Assembly: GCF_039233145.1 (NCBI RefSeq)
Contig: NZ_CP136419.1
Location: 2,020,001 to 2,084,000 of the forward strand
DNA from: Moorella humiferrea
GTDB lineage: Bacteria > Bacillota > DSM-521 > Neomoorellales > Neomoorellaceae
Direction: 5' to 3'
DNA: 64,000 nucleotides
Position numbers and translations under genes: made by a program. This document shows, piece after piece, positions 42,974 to 52,964 of the stretch (position 1 is the stretch's first letter; each line of letters starts with the position of its first letter). The notes beneath the pieces were generated by a model. That model saw only the letters and a list, made by a program, of their open reading frames with translations, ran no database searches and was not told the DNA's origin.

Positions 42974-42985
42974 GGAGGAAGGTTA

Positions 42986-44455
42986 ATGACTGAACCCTTG
43001 AAAATCCTGTTCGTATCCCCCGAAGTGGCCCCCTTAGCCAAAACCGGAGGGCTGGCCGATGTCGCCGGGAGCCTTCCCAAGGCCCTGGCCGCCCGGGGAC
43101 ATGAGGTGCGGGTGGTCATGCCCCGCTACCGCCAGATCAAGGACGTCGATTACCTGACTGATCTGCCGGTGGAGATGGACGGCAGCCTGGAAACGGCCAT
43201 CATTCGCCGGGGAAGCCTCCCCGGTGAGGGCTCCATACCCGTCTATCTCATCGATAACTATAAGTTTTTCTGGCGCGATGAAATGTACTGCTATGCCGAC
43301 GACGCCGCCCGGTTCAATTTTTTTTGCAAGGCCGTCCTCTCCATGCTGCCGTGGCTGAATTTCCGTCCGGACATTATCCACTGCAACGACTGGCAGACGG
43401 GCCCCATCCCCCTGTTCCTGAAGGTCAAACATGAAGACAACCCCTTTTACCGGGATACGGCAACCGTTTATACCATCCACAACCTCCAGTACCAGGGCAC
43501 CTTCCCCCGCCAAACTTTGAGAATCATGGCCCTGGGCGAAGAATTTTTCACTCCCGAACGCCTCGAGTTTTACGGCCAGGTCAGTTTCATGAAGGCCGGC
43601 ATTTTATACGCCGATTTAATCAACACCGTGAGTAAAAAATACGCCCTGGAAATCCAGACCCCCGAATACGGCGAGCGCCTGGACGGTCTGCTGAGGAAAC
43701 GTGCCGCCGATCTGCGGGGAATTTTAAACGGGATTGACTACGAGGAATTCAATCCGGCCACCGACAGGCGTCTGGCCGTCAATTACGACGCCGACCATTT
43801 GGATAAGAAAAAAGAGAACAAGGCGGCCCTACAGAGGGAAATGGAACTGCCGGTGAAGGACGTTCCCCTCCTGGGCCTTATTTCCCGCCTGGTAAACCAA
43901 AAAGGCCTGGATCTCCTGGCGGCCATCCTCGATCCCCTGCTCCAGCAGGACCTGCAGTTCGTCCTCCTGGGCAGCGGCGAAGATTATTACCAGCAGCTTT
44001 TCTCCCGCTACAAAGTCAAATACCGCGACAAAATGGCCGTCAAAATCGGCTTTGACCCGGTACTCGCCCAGCGGATTTATGCCGGCTGCGACATCTTCCT
44101 CATGCCCTCCCGCTTTGAACCCTGCGGCCTCGGGCAAATGATTAGCCTCCGCTACGGCACCGTCCCGGTGGTGCGGGCCACCGGAGGTCTGGAAGACACC
44201 ATTAAGGATTTCCACCAGCATCCGGGCAATGGCAACGGTTTTTCCTTCCACGACTATCAACCCCAGGCCCTCCTGGATGCCATTAACCGCGCCCTCCACG
44301 TATACCGCAACGAGCCAGAAGCATGGCACAATCTGGTACGACGGGGCATGGCGGCCGACCTTTCCTGGAACGCTTCGGCAGGTCAATATGAGGATATGTA
44401 CCGGGAGGCCCTTCATAAAAGGACGGCCGCGCGGATGAAGGCCGTCAATGAATAA
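42986..44455 (+). CDS. glgA: Glycogen synthase
   Basis: A 489-residue GT5 enzyme. The ADP-glucose loop is SPEVAPLAKTGGLADV, with the KTGGL Lys. HCNDWQTG and YTIHNLQYQG are in the N-terminal domain; the C-terminal domain has ISRLVNQKGLDLL and MPSRFEPCGLGQMISLRYGTVPVVRATGGL. Normal length. It adds glucose from ADP-glucose to the growing alpha-1,4-glucan. It follows galT closely behind a GGAGG and converges on treT across a shared terminator. Confidence 0.95.
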   Translation: MTEPLKILFVSPEVAPLAKTGGLADVAGSLPKALAARGHEVRVVMPRYRQIKDVDYLTDLPVEMDGSLETAIIRRGSLPGEGSIPVYLIDNYKFFWRDEMYCYADDAARFNFFCKAVLSMLPWLNFRPDIIHCNDWQTGPIPLFLKVKHEDNPFYRDTATVYTIHNLQYQGTFPRQTLRIMALGEEFFTPERLEFYGQVSFMKAGILYADLINTVSKKYALEIQTPEYGERLDGLLRKRAADLRGILNGIDYEEFNPATDRRLAVNYDADHLDKKKENKAALQREMELPVKDVPLLGLISRLVNQKGLDLLAAILDPLLQQDLQFVLLGSGEDYYQQLFSRYKVKYRDKMAVKIGFDPVLAQRIYAGCDIFLMPSRFEPCGLGQMISLRYGTVPVVRATGGLEDTIKDFHQHPGNGNGFSFHDYQPQALLDAINRALHVYRNEPEAWHNLVRRGMAADLSWNASAGQYEDMYREALHKRTAARMKAVNE

Positions 44456-44465
44456 CCGGGTTTAA

Positions 44466-44513
44466 AAAAGCCCTAGATCGGCCTCGCTTTCCGGCCTGTC
44501 CAGGGCCTTTTTC
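44466..44513. terminator. Bidirectional terminator between glgA and treT
   Basis: GCCCTAGATCGGCC starting at 44470 pairs imperfectly with GGCCTGTCCAGGGC ending at about 44507. TTTTTC follows on the right and an A run (T run leftward) lies on the left, so it can stop both convergent transcripts. Confidence 0.8.
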
Positions 44514-44518
44514 TATCC

Positions 44519-45745
44519 CTACCATCCGTCGCGCCGTCCCTCGAGGAGGTTTATCAGCCGGAGCCAGTTGTACAGGTACACCGGTAAAATGTAGCGCTGG
44601 CGTACGTGCTCGCGCCCCGCCGCCCCCAGGCGTTTGCCCAGGTCGGGGTTGGTCAGAAGGCGCTCAATCTGAGCGGCCATCTCTTCCGTCGTATCGGCAG
44701 TCAACCCGGTTTCGCCGTCCAGCACCTGATGAGCCAGGCCGCCGGTGGCAGTCGCCACCAGAGGTTTCCCCTTCCAGAGGGCCTCGGTGGCCGTCAGACC
44801 GAAACCCTCCCGCAAGGATTTCTGCACAATTACGTCGGCACGCCTTTGCAATACATTTATTTCCAGGTTGGCGTCGGGCCTTAAGGCCAGGATGGTGATG
44901 TCGGGATCCCCTGCCGCCATCATCCGCACTTCTTCCAGGACGGTGGCTCCTTCCGGATCGTCGTTGGCGCCACCCCCCGCCAATATCAAACGGCAGGAAA
45001 CGTTCCTCCTCACCAGTCTGAAGGCCTCGATGACGCCGAAGGGGTCCTTGAGGCGGTCGAAACGCGACACCTGAAGGATTACCGGTGGGCCTTCCGGATC
45101 GACGTCCAGCCTTTCCAACACCCCTCTGTATTCTTCGGGAGTAACCTCCCTGTTTTTGTCGGATAGGGGGTCAATGGCCGGCGGCATAAAATACTGCAGG
45201 ATTGGCAAGTCCCGGGCATACTCCGGCAGGTGAAAAACGGCCGCGTCGCAGGTGGCTATCATAGGAGCCAGGAAATACCACACCGCCGGCACGGCGTAGC
45301 GCGGGTCTACATGACAGTACCAGAGCCAACGGCCCTTGTGCCCACTGCGAAAGGCCGTCAACCCCAGGGGCTGCTGGTCGTGAATAACTACCAGATCGGC
45401 ATACCCTTCTAAAAGTCGGCGGTTTTTTTGGGCTGTAGCCAGATAACTTTCCAACATCTCCCCAGTTATATTGACCGGCTGGCCGTGCATGCCGTTATGA
45501 AATTGTTTGGTGGTATTAAAGAATTCCGGGGTGCCGCTTAAAACCTTCCATTCGACCTGCAAACCCACTTCTTCCATCAAGGGCACCAGGGAGCTCAAAA
45601 TCTCCGCTACCCCACCACCGATGATGGTAGAGTTTACATGCCAAACCTTGTAGTCCTTCAATACCTCGCCTAAAGATTTAATTTCCTCAATAAGGGACCT
45701 GCCGCATACTCCTTCATAATCCTTAAGGCTTACCTTTCGTAGCAT
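44519..45745 (-). CDS. treT: Trehalose synthase, glycosyltransferring (TreT-like, GT4)
   Basis: A 408-residue GT4 enzyme. The HVNSTIIGGGVAEILSSLVP segment near residue 37 is diagnostic for the TreT/trehalose phosphorylase group; QVSRFDRLKDPFGVIEA and QKSLREGFGLTATEALWKGKPLVA form the donor site. TreT makes trehalose reversibly from NDP-glucose and glucose. It is the last gene of the treZ-GH57-treY-treT transcript, 14 bases after treY. Confidence 0.87.
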   Translation of the reverse strand: MLRKVSLKDYEGVCGRSLIEEIKSLGEVLKDYKVWHVNSTIIGGGVAEILSSLVPLMEEVGLQVEWKVLSGTPEFFNTTKQFHNGMHGQPVNITGEMLESYLATAQKNRRLLEGYADLVVIHDQQPLGLTAFRSGHKGRWLWYCHVDPRYAVPAVWYFLAPMIATCDAAVFHLPEYARDLPILQYFMPPAIDPLSDKNREVTPEEYRGVLERLDVDPEGPPVILQVSRFDRLKDPFGVIEAFRLVRRNVSCRLILAGGGANDDPEGATVLEEVRMMAAGDPDITILALRPDANLEINVLQRRADVIVQKSLREGFGLTATEALWKGKPLVATATGGLAHQVLDGETGLTADTTEEMAAQIERLLTNPDLGKRLGAAGREHVRQRYILPVYLYNWLRLINLLEGRRDGW

Positions 45746-45759
45746 AGGTTCTCCCTTCC

Positions 45760-48543
45760 TTATTTTAACATTCCAGCCAGGAGGGCAAGGGGAAAACTGG
45801 ATAATGTCGCAGCAAGGGATAGATGTTTTTCTTGCGACGTCGATTTGACTTCCACTACCTCGCCCGTCAAAATATTATGCCATATCTTCGGAGCAGGTTC
45901 AGGTAGAACAAGAAACGTGTCCCGCCAGACGGCTTCGCCCCAGAGAACGGCACCGACCGGAGGCAACCCGCCCCTTGACGCCCCACCCCTTGCCGTCAGC
46001 CGCGCCGGCAAACGCGGGGCGATTACCAGGACCCATTCTTTGCCGCGGTGGCGGGCGAAGGCGCAGACGTGCCCGGCGACAGTACCGGCCGCCGCCACGG
46101 GAACATAATCTCCGAAGGTGAACAACTCCCGGTGCTCGCGTCTGAATTGCAATACCTTATAGGTAAGATATAGTTTGATGCGGCCGTCCCACCAGCTGTT
46201 GATGAGGTTCTTTATTAAAGCTTTCCTGTCTTCCCCTTCTTCCGCGATAAGGCCGGTTAAAAGTTCGGCCCGCCGTTTAAAGTCGACCGGCCGACGGTTG
46301 TCGGGATCGACCAGGCTGAAGTTCCACAACTCAGTTCCCTGGTAAAAATCGGGCACGCCCGGGCTGGCGCCTTTAAGGAGCACCTGGGCCAGGGAGTTCC
46401 AGGCCCCAAAATAGGCCACCGTCCTTTGAAAAAGAAGAAAGTCGGCAAAAAAACGGTTCTCCTGCGCAGGGTTTAACAAGGAAAGGGCAAAATTTAATAT
46501 CGCCTCTTCATAAACGGTGTCCGGTTCGAGCCAATCGGTCCACGTCTTGGCTTCCCGGGCCGCCTTTATTAAATAAGCCTTAAGGCGTTCAATAAATTCG
46601 GGAACCTCGTCTTCCTGAAGGGGCCAGGCGCCGACGAGGGTCTGGTAGATAAAGAGTTCCATGTTGTTATCCGGTACCGGCCTGCCTTTATGATCTATTT
46701 TTTTCTCCGCGTTCCACCTGTGCCAGCGCTTGATCCCCTCCAACCAGGGACCGCTAATTTCCGTCAGGACGTTGAGCCTGGCCCGCACATCTTCGCTGCG
46801 CTTGGTATCGTGGGTAGAGGTGGCGTTAAGGGTATGGGGCCAGGCCTCCACTCGCCGTTGGTTAAAACGGTGAAACTCTTCCACGGACAGATACCGGGAC
46901 CGGCTGCTGCTGCCTACTTCATTGAGGGAAACCAGGGGATTATAGACATAAAGGGCGGTGTCCTCATAACCCTTGGCCATGACCGGTCCGGTAAACTGTT
47001 GCCAGCGCATGACAAAACCAAGCCATGTTTGTCTCTGTTCCTCGAGCAACAGCACCCGGCGTAAGAAGTTTAAAGCCCGCGCAGCAGTCGTGCACCGCCG
47101 GGCGGCTGCGGCGACGGCACCTTCGATATAGCTCCGATCCCGCTGGCTGACGTTAAAATTGCGAATATAAGTCCGGTAAATTTCCAAACCGGCCGTAACA
47201 TGTACCAGGGCTTCTTTCAATTCCGACAAGGTAAGGTCCCAGCCCTGGCGGTGTTCGGCAGCCAGCCGTTCCAGATCCCTTGCCAGGCTGCGGATTTCGG
47301 CCGCGAAAAGCTTTTCCATTACCCTCAACTTGCAATCATAGACTACGCCCGGCAGATCAAAAATATCACAATGCTCATTATAAAACTCTTCCAGGTCGGC
47401 CAGGCCCTTGGGATCAACGAAGATGCCGTTTAAGGCATTCAAAAAATCATAACCCGTAGTCCCATATACCTTCCAGGCTTCCGGCGGCTCCTCTTCATCG
47501 CCCAGGATTTTCTCCACAACCACATAAAAGCCGGGAGAAGCCGCCTGTTTGCCAAGGACGTGGTGTAACCTGATGAGATAGCCCTGGGGATCGTAAAGGC
47601 CGTCTATATGGTCAATGCGCACCCCAGTTACCTGCCCCCTGCGCACCAATTCCCAAACCTTGAAATGGAGCGCTTCAAACACCCTTTCGTCTTCCACCCG
47701 GACGGCAACCAGATCGCTGACGTCAAAAAAGCGTCGGTAGTTTATCTCTTCGTTGGCCGTACGCCAGTAGGCTAAACGGTAAAACTGTTCCGCCAGGATC
47801 TCCTCCAGCACATTGCAACTCCCCCGGTCATTCTCGCCGCCGTTCATCTGTTGCAGTTTGTCATCGATATATTCCCTGACCGCCGGGTTATTTTGATATA
47901 GCTGCCAGAGCTTCCGCCAAAAAAGGGGGTCGGAACCCTCCTCAGGAATCAAAGGAAGTAGCGGCGCCGGCACCGGTGCGGCAGCCGTACATGCAAGGAT
48001 GCGGAGGGAGGAAGAGGGGTTTAAGGGCAGGCGTCGCCCAAAGTAACATAGCACCAGACCATCCTCCGCCAGTTGCAGTTTCAACCGGCGGTTTTCCAGC
48101 ACCTTAGCGAAGGGTTCCCCCAGGATGGGCAAGAGCACTTTACCCGCCAGGCCCGGCCTTGCAGACTCCCAATCAATATCAAAGTAGGTCGCGTAGGCCG
48201 AAGCACGCCCAAAGCGAAGAACGTCCCACCACCAGGGATTCTCCTCGCTGGCGGCCATATGGTTGGGCACCACGTCCAGCAACAGCCCCATACCGTACCC
48301 TTTGAGGGCGGCCGTCAGGGCGGCAAAGTCCTCCTCGCTTCCCAGCTCAGGATTTAAGCGTCCCGGGTCGGTTACATCGTACCCATGGAGGCTTCCTTTT
48401 CTGGCCTGCAACAGGGGGGAAGCGTAGACATCGGTAACGCCCAGGGCATGAAGGTAAGGTACCACCCGACGCGCCGCATTAAAGTCAAAGTCCCGGTTGA
48501 ACTGTAACCTGTAGGTGGCAACGGGAATACGTAGATTTTCCAT
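45760..48543 (-). CDS. treY: Malto-oligosyltrehalose synthase
   Basis: A 927-residue GH13 enzyme. N-terminal YRLQFNRDFDFNAARRVVPYL and YASPLLQARKGSLHGYDVTDP are typical TreY blocks. The active-site region shows LLDVVPNHMA, VRIDHIDGLYDP (nucleophile Asp), VVEKILGDEE (acid Glu) and NATSTHDTKRSEDVRARL. It turns the reducing-end glucose of maltodextrin into a trehalose unit. It starts within a few bases of the GH57 stop. Somewhat longer than many TreY proteins. Confidence 0.94.
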   Translation of the reverse strand: MENLRIPVATYRLQFNRDFDFNAARRVVPYLHALGVTDVYASPLLQARKGSLHGYDVTDPGRLNPELGSEEDFAALTAALKGYGMGLLLDVVPNHMAASEENPWWWDVLRFGRASAYATYFDIDWESARPGLAGKVLLPILGEPFAKVLENRRLKLQLAEDGLVLCYFGRRLPLNPSSSLRILACTAAAPVPAPLLPLIPEEGSDPLFWRKLWQLYQNNPAVREYIDDKLQQMNGGENDRGSCNVLEEILAEQFYRLAYWRTANEEINYRRFFDVSDLVAVRVEDERVFEALHFKVWELVRRGQVTGVRIDHIDGLYDPQGYLIRLHHVLGKQAASPGFYVVVEKILGDEEEPPEAWKVYGTTGYDFLNALNGIFVDPKGLADLEEFYNEHCDIFDLPGVVYDCKLRVMEKLFAAEIRSLARDLERLAAEHRQGWDLTLSELKEALVHVTAGLEIYRTYIRNFNVSQRDRSYIEGAVAAAARRCTTAARALNFLRRVLLLEEQRQTWLGFVMRWQQFTGPVMAKGYEDTALYVYNPLVSLNEVGSSSRSRYLSVEEFHRFNQRRVEAWPHTLNATSTHDTKRSEDVRARLNVLTEISGPWLEGIKRWHRWNAEKKIDHKGRPVPDNNMELFIYQTLVGAWPLQEDEVPEFIERLKAYLIKAAREAKTWTDWLEPDTVYEEAILNFALSLLNPAQENRFFADFLLFQRTVAYFGAWNSLAQVLLKGASPGVPDFYQGTELWNFSLVDPDNRRPVDFKRRAELLTGLIAEEGEDRKALIKNLINSWWDGRIKLYLTYKVLQFRREHRELFTFGDYVPVAAAGTVAGHVCAFARHRGKEWVLVIAPRLPARLTARGGASRGGLPPVGAVLWGEAVWRDTFLVLPEPAPKIWHNILTGEVVEVKSTSQEKHLSLAATLSSFPLALLAGMLK

Positions 48544-48545
48544 CC

Positions 48546-50969
48546 TTACCTACGCACCTTAAGTTTATCACCCAAAGAGTTAAACAGGTCGAGCCAGGTA
48601 TTGGCTTCTTCATTACCCCGACGCCCTTTTTCCTGGTAGGCGGGATAGACAGACTGGACCAGACGGTAATAGGCATTTTGCACCTGCCAGAGGTTGACTT
48701 CAAAGGGCAGGGAACTTACCAGGCCGATGACTCCGTTCAGATGTTCGATAAAGGTTCGGTCGTCGGGGTGGGCTAACAGCTTTTCCGCCATTTCCTTTAG
48801 ATTCCGTTCTAGAACATATCCCAAAACTTCACCGTCCAGGGAAACCCCGGACATCTCGGCTTCGTTCAAAAGGGCTTTAATATGGTCCAAGTCTAGTTCG
48901 TCCCGGGCAAAGGCTTGGCGCAGGCTGGTGTTTAAAACAAACTCCGCAGCGGCCTGGAGGGCCCGGGGCTGGGGGATATTTAGATCCTTAAGGAAACGCA
49001 TCAGTGGGGCATGGACGTCGTAGATGCGACGATAATCTTCGGCCACTTCCGCCAGGGTGGATTCCAGGATGATGTCCAACACTACCCGCTGCTTGTCGCG
49101 GAAAAGCTGCCTGAGGGTATAAGTGGTTCCCTCAAAATGCTGATCTATAAGCCTTATGACTTCGTTAAAGTCGGCCCGGTCGAAGGCCGCGGTTAATTCC
49201 CGCACCATTTGCTCGTAGCCTTCTTCATTCCGGTAAACCCGCACGCCGCCGCTGACGTTGTGATTGCCTAGGGTAAAGGCGCCGTAGTCGATGAGCATTT
49301 CTTCTTGGGTTATCTGTGAGGTGATGCGGGCCTTCCCTACTTCCAGCCGCGCCGTTCCCGCCCGCCGGTTGTGGCAGTCTTCCCGGTAAACGTCGTAACA
49401 ATATATGCGGGAGTGTTGATCGTAGGTTTCGTATAGAGAGCACAGGGCATAGTGGCCCCCGACCTTCAAGAGGTCGACCATCGCCGGCTTGACGAATTTT
49501 TCATAGATATGGGCCCCGTCGCGGTGCTCGGGAATGTTGCTTTTGGCCTGGGCCAGTCGTTCCAGAAATTGCCCCTCGGGGGAGAAGCCAAATAACTCCT
49601 CGGCCAGCTGGATGACGCGGCCGGCGTATTTAATAACCTGCACCGTTTCGATCCCGGAAATTTCATCGAAAAACCAGCCGCAACTGGTGAACATCAACAT
49701 GGCGTGCCGCTGCAGTTCCAGGAGCTTTAAAACCGTAACCTTATCTTTTTGATCTAAGGGACGGAGGGCGTGTTTTGCAAAAAAGCGGTCCACATTTTCC
49801 GGTGAACGGTCGAGGATAACGGTAATGTAATCGTTACGGGCGGCCCAGGGATCCTTCAAAAACTGCCGTCCCTTTTCCTCAAACTTTGGTGCCAACGTGT
49901 TGCGCAACCAATTGAGGGCATCGCGCAGTGGGGCCCGCCAGGCCTGACTCCAGCCGGGATGCATGCCCGTATTGCAACCGCAGTTGGTCCGCCATCTTTC
50001 CACTCCATGGGCACAGCTCCATGAGGTGTTGTTATTTATTTCTACCTCGTGGGTAGGCGGATGTTTTTCCAGGAATTCGCCGTAATTGGTCAGACGTGCC
50101 AGCTTATTGCTTTCTATAAAATCCAGGGCATAGGCTAGAGCCATGTCCCCGTGCCGGTGATGGTGACCGTAGGTTTCGCCGTCGGTGGCGATGTTGACCA
50201 ACTGAGGTGCGTTGCGACCTTCATCAAAAATACTTAAAAGACGCCTGGCAAAACGTTCGCCGTTGTTTAAAAGCCTTTCAAAGGCTACGGCCCGGGCCAC
50301 TTCGCCGTGGTAAAAAAAGACGTTAATGGTCCGGTCGGTTTCGGGGAGGCGCACCTGGTAGGGCATGGTGGTATCGATGCCGCCGTGGACTTCCTGCCAG
50401 TGTTCGTCGCCCAGAGGGCGTACGCGGCGCGCCTGCCAGGGTGCCAGAATGGTAAAACGGATGCCGTGCTCGGCCAAGATAGTCAGGGTTTCCATATCAA
50501 CGGCCGTTTCCGGCAGCCACATGCCTTCCGGCCGCCTGCCGAAGCGCAGTTCAAAATCTTTAATTCCCCAGACAACCTGGGTTATTTTATCCCGGGTATT
50601 GGCCAGAGGCATAATCATATGATTATAGGCCTGGGCCAGGGCGGATCCATGACCGGAGAAGCGCCGGCGGCTCTCTTCATCGGCGGCTATTATTGCCCGG
50701 TAAACCTCCGGGGCATTGGTTTCCATCCAGGAAAGGAGCGTGGGACCCAAATTAAAGCTGATTTTGCTGTAGTTGTTGACGATCTTTTTGATCCAGCCCT
50801 CGCCGTCGAGGATGCGCGAGGCGGTATTGGGCTCGTAACATTCGGCATTAATGCGTTCATCCCAGTCGTGATAGGGACTGGCTGAATCCTGGAGTTCGAT
50901 ATCCTCCAGCCAGGGATTTTCCCGCGGCGGCTGATAAAAGTGGCCGTGGATGCAAATGTATTTATCCAT
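48546..50969 (-). CDS. GH57 family glycoside hydrolase with DUF3536
   Basis: An 807-residue GH57 protein. It begins YICIHGHFYQPPRENPWLEDI, a hallmark of the group. GMWLPETAVDMETLTILAEHGI near residue 160 lies in the catalytic barrel, and IATDGETYGHHHRHGDMALAYA near 265 carries further catalytic-region residues. SCAHGVERWRTNCGCNTG near 335 is shared by DUF3536 members, which occupies the C-terminal half. GH57 enzymes hydrolyse or transfer alpha-glucans. The ATG overlaps the treZ stop (TGATG). Likely a debranching, amylase or branching activity feeding maltodextrin to TreY; which one is not resolvable. Confidence 0.85.
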   Translation of the reverse strand: MDKYICIHGHFYQPPRENPWLEDIELQDSASPYHDWDERINAECYEPNTASRILDGEGWIKKIVNNYSKISFNLGPTLLSWMETNAPEVYRAIIAADEESRRRFSGHGSALAQAYNHMIMPLANTRDKITQVVWGIKDFELRFGRRPEGMWLPETAVDMETLTILAEHGIRFTILAPWQARRVRPLGDEHWQEVHGGIDTTMPYQVRLPETDRTINVFFYHGEVARAVAFERLLNNGERFARRLLSIFDEGRNAPQLVNIATDGETYGHHHRHGDMALAYALDFIESNKLARLTNYGEFLEKHPPTHEVEINNNTSWSCAHGVERWRTNCGCNTGMHPGWSQAWRAPLRDALNWLRNTLAPKFEEKGRQFLKDPWAARNDYITVILDRSPENVDRFFAKHALRPLDQKDKVTVLKLLELQRHAMLMFTSCGWFFDEISGIETVQVIKYAGRVIQLAEELFGFSPEGQFLERLAQAKSNIPEHRDGAHIYEKFVKPAMVDLLKVGGHYALCSLYETYDQHSRIYCYDVYREDCHNRRAGTARLEVGKARITSQITQEEMLIDYGAFTLGNHNVSGGVRVYRNEEGYEQMVRELTAAFDRADFNEVIRLIDQHFEGTTYTLRQLFRDKQRVVLDIILESTLAEVAEDYRRIYDVHAPLMRFLKDLNIPQPRALQAAAEFVLNTSLRQAFARDELDLDHIKALLNEAEMSGVSLDGEVLGYVLERNLKEMAEKLLAHPDDRTFIEHLNGVIGLVSSLPFEVNLWQVQNAYYRLVQSVYPAYQEKGRRGNEEANTWLDLFNSLGDKLKVRR

Positions 50970-52825
50970 CAGTTAGCACAGGCCTCCTTCAGGCGTTCAT
51001 AGAGCAGACAGGACCACGGGCTTACGGCAATCTGCACCTCACCCGGCGACACGACCATGGCAGGTGCGGGGCTGCCGTCACCCAGCCAGCGTTCCTCAGC
51101 GGCATCCAATCTTTTTTGCCAGCGTCCCGGCGGGAGCGGCAGGGTAAGGTCCCTGCTGCTGTCGTTAAAGGAGAAAATGAGGCTTACCTCGCTGTCGTCG
51201 CTCCAGCGGCGCACAAACAGGACCCGTTCCTGTTCATAGGCGATGACTTCCATATTTTCCAGATTCAATGCCGCCAGGGGCGAAAGCTGCCGACGCAACT
51301 GAATTAACTGCCGGTAAAATTCCCAGAGAACGCCGTGCCGCCCCTGCCTCCGCAGGTTGAAATTGAGGCGAGAATCCAGAAAGGTGGCTTCCTCCTGGGG
51401 ATCGGGGACCTCGCCTTCCCAATTGTGGTCGGCGAATTCCTGCCGCCGCCCTTCGCGTACCGCCGCCGCCAGTTGCGGGTCGGAATGGCTGGTGAAATAT
51501 AAAAAGGGCGCCGTCTCGGCATACTCTTCACCCATAAACAAAAGGGGGATAAAGGGGGAAAGGAGCACTACGGCAGCCGCCAGTTTGAGCCTGGCAAAAG
51601 GAACCAGCACACTCAACCTTTCCCCCCGGGCACGGTTGCCGACCTGATCGTGATTCTGGACGAAAACTACCAGCCTGTCCCCCCTCGTGAGATGGGGATG
51701 TCGACCATGTCGCCGCTGCCTGTAGGCGGAGTACTGGCCGGTGTAAACATAACCTGTCTTTAAAGCCCGGGCCATGCTGCCCAGGCTACCAAAGTCACGG
51801 TAATAACCATTCCTTTCCCCGGTAAGCAAGGCATGCAGGGCGTGGTGAAAATCGTCACACCACTGGGCGTCCAGATCATACCCCCCAAAACTGGAGGGAC
51901 GGATGAGCCGGGGATCGTTCAGGTCGCTTTCGGCAATGAGGTACACCCGGCGTCCCAACCTTTCTCCCGCATCCTTCACGGCTGATGCCAGTTCCTCTAA
52001 AAAAGGCATGGCGGAATTGTCCATAATGGCATGGACGGCGTCCAAGCGCAGTCCGTCTATATGAAACTCGATCAACCAGTAAAGGGCATTTTCGATAAAA
52101 AAGCGCCGCACCTCGTCGCTGCCCGGACCGTCAAAGTTAAGGGCCGGCCCCCATGGTGTCCGATAACGTTCGGTAAAATAAGGCCCGAAACGGGCCAGGT
52201 AGTTACCTTCCGGGCCCAGATGGTTGTAAACGACGTCGAGAAAAACGGCCAGGCCATGTCCGTGACAGGCGTTTACCAAACGCCGCAGCCCATCCGGCCC
52301 ACCGTAAGAAGCCTGGACAGCAAAGGGAAAAACGCCGTCGTATCCCCAGTTGCGGCTCCCCGGAAACTGGGCCACCGGCATTAATTCAACGGCCGTAACC
52401 CCCAACGCCGTCAAGGTGCCCAGATGGGGAATGACGGCCTCAAAGGTACCTTCAGGAGTAAAAGTGCCTACATGCAGCTCATAAAAAATCAGTTCTTCCA
52501 TGATGGGGCCGCGCCAGCCGGTATCGGACCAGAGAAAGTCTTCTTTAGCCATCACCTGGGACGGTCCGTGGACGCCCTGGGGTTGAAAGCGCGAGGCCGG
52601 GTCCGGCAATTTCTGTCCGTCTAAGATATAGTAGTAAAGGCTACCGGGTTCCACTCCCTCCATCTCGCCCTCATAATAACCCCGTTCCCCAGGGTTTAAA
52701 AACTCCACGCGCTCAGTAGGCGCCACTATCCGTACCGCTACTTCCCTGGCCAGCGGTGCCCAGAGGCGAAAACGGCAGCGTCCCTGGCCCAGGTACGTAG
52801 CCCCCAGGGTAACTCCGTAGGCCAT
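50969..52825 (-). CDS. treZ: Malto-oligosyltrehalose trehalohydrolase
   Basis: A 618-residue GH13 enzyme. The start is ATG 52825, with GAGG upstream and the family N-terminus GATYLGQGRCRFRLWAPLA; a longer frame to 53038 crosses an upstream terminator. FYELHVGTFTPEGTFEAV, VFLDVVYNHLGPEGNY, GLRLDAVHAIMD (nucleophile), LIAESDLNDPRL (acid) and VQNHDQVGNRARGE are all in place. It releases trehalose from maltooligosyltrehalose made by TreY. First gene of the operon. Confidence 0.94.
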   Translation of the reverse strand: MAYGVTLGATYLGQGRCRFRLWAPLAREVAVRIVAPTERVEFLNPGERGYYEGEMEGVEPGSLYYYILDGQKLPDPASRFQPQGVHGPSQVMAKEDFLWSDTGWRGPIMEELIFYELHVGTFTPEGTFEAVIPHLGTLTALGVTAVELMPVAQFPGSRNWGYDGVFPFAVQASYGGPDGLRRLVNACHGHGLAVFLDVVYNHLGPEGNYLARFGPYFTERYRTPWGPALNFDGPGSDEVRRFFIENALYWLIEFHIDGLRLDAVHAIMDNSAMPFLEELASAVKDAGERLGRRVYLIAESDLNDPRLIRPSSFGGYDLDAQWCDDFHHALHALLTGERNGYYRDFGSLGSMARALKTGYVYTGQYSAYRQRRHGRHPHLTRGDRLVVFVQNHDQVGNRARGERLSVLVPFARLKLAAAVVLLSPFIPLLFMGEEYAETAPFLYFTSHSDPQLAAAVREGRRQEFADHNWEGEVPDPQEEATFLDSRLNFNLRRQGRHGVLWEFYRQLIQLRRQLSPLAALNLENMEVIAYEQERVLFVRRWSDDSEVSLIFSFNDSSRDLTLPLPPGRWQKRLDAAEERWLGDGSPAPAMVVSPGEVQIAVSPWSCLLYERLKEACAN

Positions 52826-52907
52826 AAAGCCACCTCGAACGAGCCAGAATAATACACAAAGTAGTATTGCCATGGCTACATTGAGATATGAATCCCGGGT
52901 GCCTCCA

Positions 52908-52950
52908 AAAATATTAAAGCCCCCTCCTTCCCCTTGGGAAGAGAGGGGGC
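52908..52950 (-). terminator. Terminator after the corrinoid methyltransferase locus
   Basis: On the minus strand GCCCCCTC at 52950-52943 and GAGGGGGC at 52926-52919 form a stem with a further paired TTCCC/GGGAA-like core; TTTAATATTTTT follows. It is 15 bases past the corrinoid gene stop and just upstream of treZ. Confidence 0.82.
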
Positions 52951-52964
52951 AAAACTTTAGCCAA

